Source of the DNA: an uncultured Paracoccaceae bacterium
Lineage (GTDB): Bacteria > Pseudomonadota > Alphaproteobacteria > Rhodobacterales > Rhodobacteraceae
DNA: 64,000 nucleotides
Assembly: GCA_947503925.1 (NCBI GenBank)
Contig: CANNFQ010000002.1
Location: forward strand, 62,001-126,000
Reading direction: 5' to 3'
Shown here: piece by piece, positions 33,888-42,646 of the stretch
How the letters are laid out: each line of letters begins with the position of its first letter
Numbering within the stretch: position 1 is the first letter of the stretch
Notes under the pieces: model-generated
Databases searched by the model: none
What the model was told of the DNA's origin: nothing
The model's input: the letters and a program-made list of their open reading frames with translations, nothing else
Translations under genes and position numbers: made by a program

Positions 33888-36020
33888 CTAGCCTTGGATC
33901 AGCGCATTGCGAATGGCAGGAACCCAATGCGCGTAATTGCGGGTGCGAAATTCACCTGCAAAATGAAGTCCGGCGATGGTAGGTCCATTTGGTCCCATCG
34001 CCATGACCGGCGATCCCGACGATCCGCCTAATGTAGTGGCGTCGTGGGTGAAAATATGTGACATGGCGTCGCCCGGAAAACGGCCGGGCTCTACCATGAT
34101 CCGACCGGGAGACAGCCGTTTGACGCCGAATTGATTGCCCACCAGTGCCTCCAGAACTGTGCGCTGGATCAGGGTTTCGGGCGCGTTCGGGTCGTCAGTG
34201 ATCGTGTGATCCTGCGGGCGCCCGGGATAACCGACATTGAAGAAAGAGCCGTCTTGCAGGATTGATACCGCGTCAAGTGCGGTGGCCATCGGGATTGCGT
34301 CTGGCAGCGTCTGATTGGCCGCCGGGGCCAGTTCGAAAACGGCGGCGTCCAATAAAGATGGGTGAACATTGCGTGCAATCAGATCGGGGCTGGCCCATTG
34401 GACCCGATCGACCTTGATCACTTTCGCTGGGTCAGGATCACGATCTGCCTCAACTCCGAAATCGACAAAGAAATCGGTACTCAGCAGCCACTCGTCCAGA
34501 TCCTGCATCCCCATGGCCTCCAGAACATGTTTGGCTGTTGCCACGCGGCCATCTTCCAACATCCATGCGCTGCCAAAGACCCGGCTTTGCGATCTGTCGT
34601 GGCCTTGCAGGATGCGCCCGGTGCCCGCGATCAGCTTGCGGATAGGTGCCTCGTTTGCCTTAACGTCATCAAGCAAGCCGCTGTCCACCAGTCGTTGCTC
34701 GGTCAGGTCGACGAACCCATCCCGGATATAACACGCGGGCCGGTTGCCGATGATCAACACAATCGCTTCGGTCATCAGCGGGTTGTCTGGTGGCGCGGGC
34801 AGGTCATCTTCCTCGGCACCGAGCAGTTCGAGCGCCTTACGTACGCTGAGCACAAATGAGTCGGCCTCGTCCTGATTGACGGGGACGCCGGGGTTTTCGA
34901 CGGCTTTCTTGGCAAGTTCTTCCTCAAGCCATTCCAGCCGCGCCTTTTGGGCATCAGTGCTAAAATCGTGCCCATCGAGTTGTTCCCGTAATTCGCCGAC
35001 GGTCGTCGCCATCCTTTCTGCGGTCGAAAACGCCACATCGGGTTGCGCATTCAGTCCGCTTTCGATGGCCGGGGCGGCGGGCAGGTGGTGTTTGAGTATT
35101 TGTCTGAAGCGGTCGGCGACCAGCGCGTAGCGTTTGTCATCCAGATGGATTTCATCATGCCACTGGTTGGGTTTGTCACCGATATCGGACACATTCACAT
35201 GTATCAGCTTGCCATGAAATTCGGCGCGCGCGGCAAGATCGGCCAATGTCTGGTTGAACCGCGCCACCATCAGTTTGATAATTTCATGCTGCAACGCCTT
35301 TGGAATCCCCTTTTTCCGGAGCGGTTTTTCGATCCATTTTCCATTGCGTGGAAAGGCGGGGCCGTAGCCGTGGATCAGCATCAGTGCATGGGGCAGGGCG
35401 GTGTGGACCTTGCGGAAAAGTTTAAGATACTCTTCGACCATGTCATCCATGAAGACCTGAAACCGTGCGCCGACAAGGTCATGGGCGGTGTCGCCGACCA
35501 TCGGATCCTCGATCAGGTTGGCAATCTGGCCATCATCAAACAGGTCATTACCGCCTGCAGACAACAGCAGGGCCGATGCGCCTTCGCGCTGCATGTGAAA
35601 GACGATTTCGCGTTGCCGCCGGATGTCTTTCAACTCGTCCCCTGCTGCGCCGAGGCTGAGGATCGCGTGATCCTTCATCAGGTGGTCAATCGTGTCTTGC
35701 AGGGATGTCGGATACTGAAACCAGCTGTCGCCTTCGGAGACGATCCGGTGCCCGCGCCAACCGCGTGAAATCCGGCGCCGATATTTGTGATGACGCCGGG
35801 CGCGCATGAAGGCGTTGGCCAGCCCCATCCCAACGCCGCCTTCGGGTTGCGGCGGGATGTCGGTCACTAACGCTTGGTTTGGCGCAAGTTCCGGTGCGAA
35901 ACTGTCGGGTCTTTCAACTTCGACCATGTATTGCAGATAGTGATTTAAGTCTTCGTCAGAATCACGAAGACGCATCATCAATTCGCCATATGAAATTGGC
36001 GGAAGTACCTGATTGGACAC
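33888..36020 (-). CDS. SGNH hydrolase fused to a trypsin-like protease
   Basis: 710 residues, no signal peptide. Residues about 90-310 are an SGNH/GDSL esterase: block I GDSW (Ser99), block III GGND (Asn158) and block V DEIH (Asp289, His292). Residues about 335-470 are a linker with a charged helical, coiled-coil-like part. Residues about 475-705 are a chymotrypsin-fold protease: His498 in VATAKHV, Asp558 in LLDAAVFEL and Ser668 in TLGGSSGSPV. The enzyme therefore has two complete triads. It is the first gene of the three-gene operon and is divergent from the transglutaminase gene at 36201. Confidence 0.9.
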   Translation of the reverse strand: MSNQVLPPISYGELMMRLRDSDEDLNHYLQYMVEVERPDSFAPELAPNQALVTDIPPQPEGGVGMGLANAFMRARRHHKYRRRISRGWRGHRIVSEGDSWFQYPTSLQDTIDHLMKDHAILSLGAAGDELKDIRRQREIVFHMQREGASALLLSAGGNDLFDDGQIANLIEDPMVGDTAHDLVGARFQVFMDDMVEEYLKLFRKVHTALPHALMLIHGYGPAFPRNGKWIEKPLRKKGIPKALQHEIIKLMVARFNQTLADLAARAEFHGKLIHVNVSDIGDKPNQWHDEIHLDDKRYALVADRFRQILKHHLPAAPAIESGLNAQPDVAFSTAERMATTVGELREQLDGHDFSTDAQKARLEWLEEELAKKAVENPGVPVNQDEADSFVLSVRKALELLGAEEDDLPAPPDNPLMTEAIVLIIGNRPACYIRDGFVDLTEQRLVDSGLLDDVKANEAPIRKLIAGTGRILQGHDRSQSRVFGSAWMLEDGRVATAKHVLEAMGMQDLDEWLLSTDFFVDFGVEADRDPDPAKVIKVDRVQWASPDLIARNVHPSLLDAAVFELAPAANQTLPDAIPMATALDAVSILQDGSFFNVGYPGRPQDHTITDDPNAPETLIQRTVLEALVGNQFGVKRLSPGRIMVEPGRFPGDAMSHIFTHDATTLGGSSGSPVMAMGPNGPTIAGLHFAGEFRTRNYAHWVPAIRNALIQG

Positions 36021-36200
36021 AATAATAATCCCAAATCAACTATGTAAAAGCCGTATCTTTTAATAAAATCAACGTAGCATGCAAATCGTGATTTGAACAG
36101 AGGGCAGTTTTTCAGCGCATTGTTTCGCATTTTTCAACGTGCATTCCAGGTGGGGTGTTGGCATGGTGATTTGCACCCTTTTCGACGGTTGGACCCTTTG

Positions 36201-36977
36201 GTGAAACTTAGCATTCATGCGCATCTGCAATACCACGCCCCGCAGCAATGCGACCTGTTATTGCAGGTGGCCGTTGCCGATTATCCGGGCCAGATTGTGC
36301 AAAGGACTGATCTGAACGTTGTTGGCCAAACCCGACAGCATGTTGTGACCGGTGATGGCGGGGTTGGGCAGCGTGTCTGGATGCAGGTCGATGGCGCATT
36401 CAAGGCGGATTACCGTGCTGATATTGTCGTGACCCGCGACGCTATTGATTTCGCGGCATTGGCGCAGGTGCCGTTATCCGCGTTGGATGCTGCTGTGATC
36501 GGTTACCTGATGCCGTCACGCTATTGTTTTCCTGAGGATTTCTTTGATTTCGTGGTGCAGAAATTTCCCGGTCTGCGTGGTGGACCTCGGGTGGTGGCGA
36601 TGGTCGAATGGATTGGAGAGAATTTCACCTATGACGCGTTTGCCACCCAACCCAATACCACGGCGACCGATAGCTTTGCGGCGCGTCGCGGTGTGTGCCG
36701 TGATTACGCCCATGTGCTGATCGCGATGCTGCGCGCCGTGGGTATCCCCACCCGGATCGTCAGCGCATATGCACCGGCGGTGACCCCACAGGATTTTCAT
36801 GCCGTCGTTGAAGTTTACCTGGACCATGATTGGCATCTTGTTGACCCGACGGGAATGGCCCGGGCCGAGGATATAGCGGTGGTCGGTGTCGGGCGCGATG
36901 CGGCTGACATTTCTTTTATGACCTCATACGGCTTGATGGAGCTGCAAGAACAGACAGTTATTGTGTCTAAATCCTAG
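36201..36977 (+). CDS. Transglutaminase-like cysteine protease family protein
   Basis: 258 residues from GTG 36201. The family core has a Cys in RRGVCRDYAHVLIAML, a His in DFHAVVEVYL and an Asp in HLVDPTGM. The first 80 residues are the beta-rich N-terminal domain (VKLSIHAHLQY), as in other members. The frame runs back to an ATG at 36093, but the extra residues are not family-like and the new GTG matches the paralogue at 39415 (MKLNITHTTSYSY), so GTG is preferred. It precedes the ATP-grasp gene by 59 bases and probably belongs to the Anbu cluster. Confidence 0.8.
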   Translation: MKLSIHAHLQYHAPQQCDLLLQVAVADYPGQIVQRTDLNVVGQTRQHVVTGDGGVGQRVWMQVDGAFKADYRADIVVTRDAIDFAALAQVPLSALDAAVIGYLMPSRYCFPEDFFDFVVQKFPGLRGGPRVVAMVEWIGENFTYDAFATQPNTTATDSFAARRGVCRDYAHVLIAMLRAVGIPTRIVSAYAPAVTPQDFHAVVEVYLDHDWHLVDPTGMARAEDIAVVGVGRDAADISFMTSYGLMELQEQTVIVSKS

Positions 36978-37036
36978 TTTTTAACAATTTCTGTCCAATT
37001 GCTTGCCCACCGCGCAAGAAACACTAGGGTTGGGGG

Positions 37037-38464
37037 ATGACTGAAAAAAGACAGCTTTTTGATGAGATGCTTCTGGATGGGGATGGGGTGCGGCAGCCCT
37101 ATGGCGCATATCAGGAGTGGTTTTCCAACGAAGATCCGACGCGACTGACCAAGAAGTCGAAAGAGGCAGAGGCGTTTTTTCGCCGCACCGGGATCACCTT
37201 TAACGTTTACGGGCAGGAAGAGGCGCAAGAGCGTCTGATCCCGTTTGATTTGATCCCCCGGATCATTTCCAACCGTGAATGGGCACGCCTGTCGAAAGGG
37301 ATCGAACAGCGGGTGCGCGCGATCAACGCGTTTCTGCATGACATCTATCACCGCCAAGAGATTTTGCGCGCCGGTATCGTTCCGCCGCATCTGATTGCCC
37401 AGAACGACGCGTTTCTGCCGCAGATGATCGGTATCTCGCCCCCCGGCGGTGTCTATACCCATATCGTTGGCACCGATATCGTGCGCACCGGCGAGAATGA
37501 GTTTTTCGTGTTGGAGGACAACGCTCGCACCCCGTCTGGCGTGTCCTACATGCTGGAAAACCGCGAGACGATGTTGCAGATGTTTCCTGAGCTGTTCAGC
37601 CAGAACAAGGTGCAGCCGGTCAGCGATTACCCCAAGAACCTGCGCCGGTCATTGGCCGCAAGCGCGCCTGCCGGTTGCAATGGTAAGCCGACGGTTGCCG
37701 TGCTGACGCCGGGCATTCACAACTCAGCCTATTTCGAACATTCCTTTCTGGCTGATCAGATGGGTGTGGAACTGGTGGAGGGTCACGATTTACGCGTCGT
37801 TGATGGCCGCATCGCCATGCGCACCACCCAAGGCTATCAGAACATTGATGTGCTTTATCGTCGTGTCGACGATGATTTTCTGGACCCGCTGAACTTTAAC
37901 CCGGATTCGATGCTGGGCGTGCCCGGTATCATGGATGTGTATCGTGCAGGCGGAATCACGATTGCCAATGCGCCAGGGACGGGCATTTCGGATGACAAGG
38001 CGATCTATTCCTATATGCCTGAGATCGTTGAGTTCTATACTGGTGAAAAGGCCATATTAAAGAACGTCCAGACCTGGCGCTGTTCTGAGCCGGAGGCGCT
38101 GCAATATGTGTTGGATCATCTGTCGGAACTGGTGGTGAAAGAGGTCCACGGTTCTGGCGGGTACGGCATGTTGGTGGGCCCCGCGGCCAGCAAAAAGGAA
38201 ATTGCCAGTTTCGCCGTCAAGCTGAAAAAGAACCCCAGCAACTACATCGCCCAACCCACCTTGTCGCTGTCCACAGTGCCGATCTTTGTCAAGAAGGGTT
38301 TGTCGCCGCGCCATGTGGACTTGCGGCCATTTGTGCTGGTGTCCCCCAAAGAGGTGAAGATCACGCCCGGCGGTTTGACCCGCGTGGCGCTGAAGGCCGG
38401 GTCGCTGGTGGTCAATTCCAGTCAGGGTGGTGGCACCAAAGACACCTGGGTTTTGGAGGATTAA
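37037..38464 (+). CDS. Circularly permuted ATP-grasp protein
   Basis: 475 residues of the CP_ATP-grasp type (formerly DUF404/DUF407). Visible signatures are EDNARTPSGVSYMLENR near residue 160, YRRVDDDFLDPLNF near 280 and the VKEVHGSGGYGMLVGP nucleotide-binding stretch near 370. ATP-grasp enzymes ligate a carboxylate to an amine or thiol through an acyl-phosphate. In this family it is always beside the alpha-E protein, which starts 4 bases after its stop, and comparative genomics (Iyer, Burroughs and Aravind) linked them to peptide synthesis or modification with Anbu. Confidence 0.93.
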   Translation: MTEKRQLFDEMLLDGDGVRQPYGAYQEWFSNEDPTRLTKKSKEAEAFFRRTGITFNVYGQEEAQERLIPFDLIPRIISNREWARLSKGIEQRVRAINAFLHDIYHRQEILRAGIVPPHLIAQNDAFLPQMIGISPPGGVYTHIVGTDIVRTGENEFFVLEDNARTPSGVSYMLENRETMLQMFPELFSQNKVQPVSDYPKNLRRSLAASAPAGCNGKPTVAVLTPGIHNSAYFEHSFLADQMGVELVEGHDLRVVDGRIAMRTTQGYQNIDVLYRRVDDDFLDPLNFNPDSMLGVPGIMDVYRAGGITIANAPGTGISDDKAIYSYMPEIVEFYTGEKAILKNVQTWRCSEPEALQYVLDHLSELVVKEVHGSGGYGMLVGPAASKKEIASFAVKLKKNPSNYIAQPTLSLSTVPIFVKKGLSPRHVDLRPFVLVSPKEVKITPGGLTRVALKAGSLVVNSSQGGGTKDTWVLED

Positions 38465-38468
38465 CGCC

Positions 38469-39410
38469 ATGCTAGGAAAAACCGCAGGTGGCATTTACTG
38501 GATGTCGCGTTTTCTGGAGCGGGCAGAGAACACCGCCCGTTTGGTTGAGGCAGGGTTTCGCATTGCCCTGACCCGGTCCAGCGACAGCGCGTCGGAATGG
38601 AAATCCGTTGTTACAACAGCCGGTGTACGCAACGGCTATATGAAGAAATATGACAGCTTTGCCGGCCACACCGTCATTGATTATCTGCTGCGCGACACGG
38701 GCAATCCGTCAAGTGTGATGTCGGTGATCGAGAATGCCCGGATGAATGCCCGGCTGGTCCGCACTGTGCTGACGACTGAAGTTTGGGAAGCCGTGAATGA
38801 AAACTGGATGACCCTGAAAGAGGCGCTGCGCCGCCCGATCAAGGAAACCGAATTACCCGGTATTCTGGGCACGATCCGCCAACAAAGCGCATTGGTGCGC
38901 GGTGCCATGCATGGCACGATGATGCGCAATGATATCTTTGATTTTGCGCAGATCGGGACCGCCTTGGAACGGGCTGACAACACCGCCCGGATCATTGATG
39001 TGAAATATTATACGTTGTTGCCATCGGCTAGTTTTGTGGGCTCACCCCTGGACAATGTGCAGTGGGAAACGATTTTGCGATCAGTATCGGCCCATCGGTC
39101 GTTTCGCTGGCTTAATCAGGATGACATGACATCGTCGAATATCGCGGATTTCCTGATCCTTGATAGCCGGTTTCCCCGGTCGCTGTCGTTTTGTAGTCGG
39201 AATCTCGGCGAAAACCTCGGCTTTCTGGCCAAGGATTATGGCGTGCGGATGCCGTGCAATGACTTGGTTGAGCGCCAGCGTGACAAGCTGCGCGCGCATG
39301 ATATCGGGTCAATTTTTGATGAAGGGCTGCATCAGTTCATCGGTACATTCATCCGCGATAACAATGCGATCGGAATGCAGATCGAACAGGATTACCGGTT
39401 TAACGGATAG
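38469..39410 (+). CDS. Alpha-E domain protein (DUF403)
   Basis: 313 residues, all-helical. MLGKTAGGIYWMSRFLERAENTARLVEAGFRIAL at the N-terminus is the family hallmark, with conserved Glu and Arg residues. The alpha-E domain is usually a direct partner of circularly permuted ATP-grasp proteins. ATG 38469 follows the ATP-grasp stop by four bases, and the next gene starts four bases after its own stop, so the genes are tightly coupled. Its catalytic role, if any, is unknown. Confidence 0.93.
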   Translation: MLGKTAGGIYWMSRFLERAENTARLVEAGFRIALTRSSDSASEWKSVVTTAGVRNGYMKKYDSFAGHTVIDYLLRDTGNPSSVMSVIENARMNARLVRTVLTTEVWEAVNENWMTLKEALRRPIKETELPGILGTIRQQSALVRGAMHGTMMRNDIFDFAQIGTALERADNTARIIDVKYYTLLPSASFVGSPLDNVQWETILRSVSAHRSFRWLNQDDMTSSNIADFLILDSRFPRSLSFCSRNLGENLGFLAKDYGVRMPCNDLVERQRDKLRAHDIGSIFDEGLHQFIGTFIRDNNAIGMQIEQDYRFNG

Positions 39411-39414
39411 GCGC

Positions 39415-40212
39415 ATGAAACTGAATATCACACATACGACGAGCTATTCTTACGATGCCCCGGTGTCCTATGGTTTGCAGCAGGTGCGCCTGACCCCGGT
39501 AACAAATACCCAGCAATCGGTGTTGTCCTGGGATGTGGCGGTTGAAGGAGGCCGGGCGGAGCTTTCCTTTGCCGATCATTACAAGAACCAGACGATCCTG
39601 GTGCAGGCGGATCCCGGTGTGCAGGAGGTCAGGATCACCGCCAGTGGTTCGGTGGAAACCAGTGATGGTACCGGCGTCTTGGGTAAGGTTTATGGCACTG
39701 CACCCTTGTGGCTGTTCCAACAACAGACCGGCCGCACGGCGCCGGGCCGCGGCATTCGCAAACTGGCCAAAACCGTGCGCGGCCCCGATGATGCGCTGAA
39801 TGATCTGCACGCCTTGTCAGCCGCCATTTTGGAGGCGGTACCTTACACGATTGGTGAAACGGCAGCAGGCACGACGGCAGAAGAGGCGCTGGGTGCAGGC
39901 GCAGGCGTCTGTCAGGACCACGCCCAGATTTTCATCGCCGCCGCGCGCGAGGCCGGAATCCCCGCCCGTTATGTCAGTGGCTATTTGATGATGAATGACC
40001 GCGTTGATCAGGATGCGACCCATGGCTGGGCGGAGGCGCATCTGGAAGGCCTTGGTTGGGTTGGCTTTGATGTCTCGAACGGGATTTCGCCGGATGAGCG
40101 TTATGTGCGCGTGGCGATTGGCCGCGATTCCCGCGAGGCGGCCCCAATCACCGGTATGCGCCTTGGTAACGCTGCGGAATCGATGATTGTCGCGCTGCAA
40201 GTCCAGCAGTAA
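39415..40212 (+). CDS. Transglutaminase-like protein, second copy
   Basis: 265 residues. The N-terminal beta domain begins MKLNITHTTSYSYDAPVSYG. The core triad is visible as Cys in GAGVCQDHAQIFIAAAREAGIPARYVSGYL, His in ATHGWAEAHL and Asp in GFDVSNG. It acts as a peptidase or acyltransferase on a peptide substrate. ATG 39415 follows the alpha-E stop by 4 bases. It is a divergent paralogue of the gene at 36201, so the cluster has two family members. Confidence 0.93.
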   Translation: MKLNITHTTSYSYDAPVSYGLQQVRLTPVTNTQQSVLSWDVAVEGGRAELSFADHYKNQTILVQADPGVQEVRITASGSVETSDGTGVLGKVYGTAPLWLFQQQTGRTAPGRGIRKLAKTVRGPDDALNDLHALSAAILEAVPYTIGETAAGTTAEEALGAGAGVCQDHAQIFIAAAREAGIPARYVSGYLMMNDRVDQDATHGWAEAHLEGLGWVGFDVSNGISPDERYVRVAIGRDSREAAPITGMRLGNAAESMIVALQVQQ

Positions 40213-40250
40213 GGTGCGGCAACTCTGACTATCCTGAACCGGATTTAGAA

Positions 40251-40988
40251 ATGACTTACTGCGTTGGCCTGCGTTTGGACAAAGGCCTTGTTTTTATGTC
40301 GGACACCCGCACAAATGCCGGGGTCGACAATTTTTCCGTCACAAAGAAGATGTTCACATGGGATTTGCCCGGTGAACGTGTGATCACCCTGATGACGGCG
40401 GGTAATCTGGCCACGACGCAAGCCGTGATCAGCCTGCTGGAGGAACGGTCCAAAGCATCGTCTGATCGTAACCCGACCATCCTTGAATTGCCCACGATGT
40501 TTCAGGTCGCCCGCCTTGTTGGCGCCACCTTGAAAGAGGTGATTGATGAAAGCGCCCCAAGTGGGGCGGAATCCAGCAGCAAGTTTCGTGCGTCCATCAT
40601 CGTGGGCGGTCAGATCAAGGGCGGTAATCCAACCCTGTTTCTGGTTTATCCCGAAGGCAATTTCATCGAAGTCACCGACGATTCCCCGTTTTTCCAGATT
40701 GGTGAGACGAAATACGGCAAGCCCATCATCGTGCGCGCCTATGAGCCTGATATGAGCTTTGAAGATACCATCAAGCTGCTGATGGTGTCCTTTGACAGCA
40801 CGATCAAGGCGAACCTCTCTGTTGGTTTGCCGTTGGATATGCAGGTCTATGCCCGTGACAGTTTCAAGGCCGGGGCCAGCGCACGGATCGCAGCCGATGA
40901 CGACTATTTTCAAGCCATCTCGGAAGGGTGGGGCGATGCGTTGCGCAATGCGCTAACCCATCTGCCGCCCTATCGTTTTGACGATTAG
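40251..40988 (+). CDS. Anbu (bacterial proteasome homologue), Ntn hydrolase
   Basis: 245 residues of the proteasome beta fold. Thr2 follows the initiator Met, so Met removal exposes the N-terminal nucleophile Thr1. Asp17 (counting from that Thr) in FMSDTRT and a Lys pair at 31-32 in VTKKMF complete the expected active site. Characterised Anbu assembles into helical particles rather than stacked rings. It is the last gene of the ATP-grasp/alpha-E/transglutaminase cluster. The stop TAG interlocks with the sulfatase stop in TTAG. Confidence 0.95.
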   Translation: MTYCVGLRLDKGLVFMSDTRTNAGVDNFSVTKKMFTWDLPGERVITLMTAGNLATTQAVISLLEERSKASSDRNPTILELPTMFQVARLVGATLKEVIDESAPSGAESSSKFRASIIVGGQIKGGNPTLFLVYPEGNFIEVTDDSPFFQIGETKYGKPIIVRAYEPDMSFEDTIKLLMVSFDSTIKANLSVGLPLDMQVYARDSFKAGASARIAADDDYFQAISEGWGDALRNALTHLPPYRFDD

Positions 40989-42643
40989 TCCGTATCGTCC
41001 AGATAGGATTTTGTGGCTGGCCCACGATATTTGATTGTCAGTTCGGGGTCGACCTCTGACCCGTCTGTCATGAAGGGGAGAATGCCGCGCCTTGCGGATA
41101 CCCCCCGCATGCCGTCCAGATCCTCATCCGACCGGGTGACCCGCTGGCTGTTGCGCCGCCCCCATGTGGCCAGATGGCCGTAAAGCCTGTCAATCTCCGC
41201 CTGATGGTCGTTGCCTTTCGCCAGATCGTTGAACTCTTCGGGGTCGCTTTGCAGATCAAACAGCATCGGGCGGAACCCGCCCTCGGCGTGGATCAGCTTG
41301 TACCGCCCGTCGAACACCATAAAGAGCCTTGCGTCGTCATTTGACACCCCGAGGGCGGCCCGCATCGGCGTCAGGCAATAATTGTATTCGCTGATCACAT
41401 AATCCCGCCAGGGGGGCGTTTGCCCGTGCAGCCATGGCAGCAGGGAGCAGCCTTCGATGATGTGATCCGGCACGTCTTTGCCCGCCGCTTCCGTAAAGGT
41501 GGCGGCAAGGTCGATACCTTCGACCAGTGCGTCGCAGGTGGTACCGCGTGTTGCATCGGCCGCTGTGTTGGGGTCATAGATGATCATTGGCACCTTGACG
41601 GATTGGTCGTGAAACAGGTCTTTCTCGCCCAGCCAATGATCGCCCAGATAGTCCCCGTGATCCGAGGTCAGCACGATCATCGTGTCACCAATCTGACCGG
41701 AAGAATCCAGATAGTCGAGGATGCGCCCCAGCTGATCATCGCATTGCTTGATCAGGCCCATATAAGCCGGGATCACCTTGTCGCGTACCTTGTCCTGCTG
41801 AAATGCAGTGGCGACCTTGTTTTTCATGAACGCATCATAGACCGCATGTGGATCGTCACGTTCTACATCGGCCCGGCAGGCAGGCGGCACATGTTCCGGC
41901 CCGTACATCGCGTGATAGGGGGCTGGCACGATATAGGGCCAATGCGGTTTGATATAGCTGACATGGGCGCACCATGGCCCCTTGGCCTGATCCATGAAGG
42001 CAAGGGTCTGATCGGTCAGCCAGGGTGTTTCGCTGTCTTCTTCACGGATATTGGCGGGTTTGTCGGCATTGTCGAAAAACCAGCCGCTGGCGATTTGCCC
42101 GTCATCAATGCCCGCATTTGCATGATCCGCCCATGGGTTGCTTCCCGGGTAGCCCTGCGATTGCAGATAGGCGTTGTAGGGCGAGCGCCCCCGGTCATAG
42201 AACCCGTCCGGCCCTTCGCCCCATAGCCCGTCATCGCGTACCCAGACGTCAAAACCGCATTCGGCTTGCCGCGCCCCGATGATACTGTCCGGGGATAGAC
42301 CGAGCCGTGCCATGCCTTCGGCATCGACCCGCATATGGGTTTTGCCGATCAGCCAGCAATCCATACCTGCCTTGCGCAGATGATCGCCCAATGTCACCTC
42401 ACCCACACGCAGTGGGAAACCGTTCCATTGCGCCCCGTGCGACGCCGTGTAGCGCCCGGTGTAAAAGCTCATCCTTGAGGCACCGCAGATCGGTGATTGC
42501 ACATAGGCATTGGTGAAGCGCACGCCCATGGCGGCAACCCTGTCGAAATTCGGGGTCTGCAGATGTGGGTGGCCTGCGCAGCTGAGGTAATCAAACCGCA
42601 GCTGATCATACATGATGAACAGGATATTGGGTGGTTTGGTCAC
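40985..42643 (-). CDS. Sulfatase / phosphodiesterase of the alkaline phosphatase superfamily
   Basis: 552 residues. The active-site motif is CGASRMSFYTGR; Cys53 should become formylglycine, fitting the CxAxR pattern. Metal ligands are recognised in MYDQLRFDYL and in VLTSDHGDYLGDH. There is no signal peptide, so the enzyme is probably cytoplasmic, acting on sulfate or phosphonate esters taken up by the cell. The substrate (choline sulfate, phosphonate monoester or other) cannot be told. A maturation factor is not in the window. It lies directly before the lytic transglycosylase gene (3-base gap). Confidence 0.87.
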   Translation of the reverse strand: MTKPPNILFIMYDQLRFDYLSCAGHPHLQTPNFDRVAAMGVRFTNAYVQSPICGASRMSFYTGRYTASHGAQWNGFPLRVGEVTLGDHLRKAGMDCWLIGKTHMRVDAEGMARLGLSPDSIIGARQAECGFDVWVRDDGLWGEGPDGFYDRGRSPYNAYLQSQGYPGSNPWADHANAGIDDGQIASGWFFDNADKPANIREEDSETPWLTDQTLAFMDQAKGPWCAHVSYIKPHWPYIVPAPYHAMYGPEHVPPACRADVERDDPHAVYDAFMKNKVATAFQQDKVRDKVIPAYMGLIKQCDDQLGRILDYLDSSGQIGDTMIVLTSDHGDYLGDHWLGEKDLFHDQSVKVPMIIYDPNTAADATRGTTCDALVEGIDLAATFTEAAGKDVPDHIIEGCSLLPWLHGQTPPWRDYVISEYNYCLTPMRAALGVSNDDARLFMVFDGRYKLIHAEGGFRPMLFDLQSDPEEFNDLAKGNDHQAEIDRLYGHLATWGRRNSQRVTRSDEDLDGMRGVSARRGILPFMTDGSEVDPELTIKYRGPATKSYLDDTD

Positions 42644-42646
42644 GAC

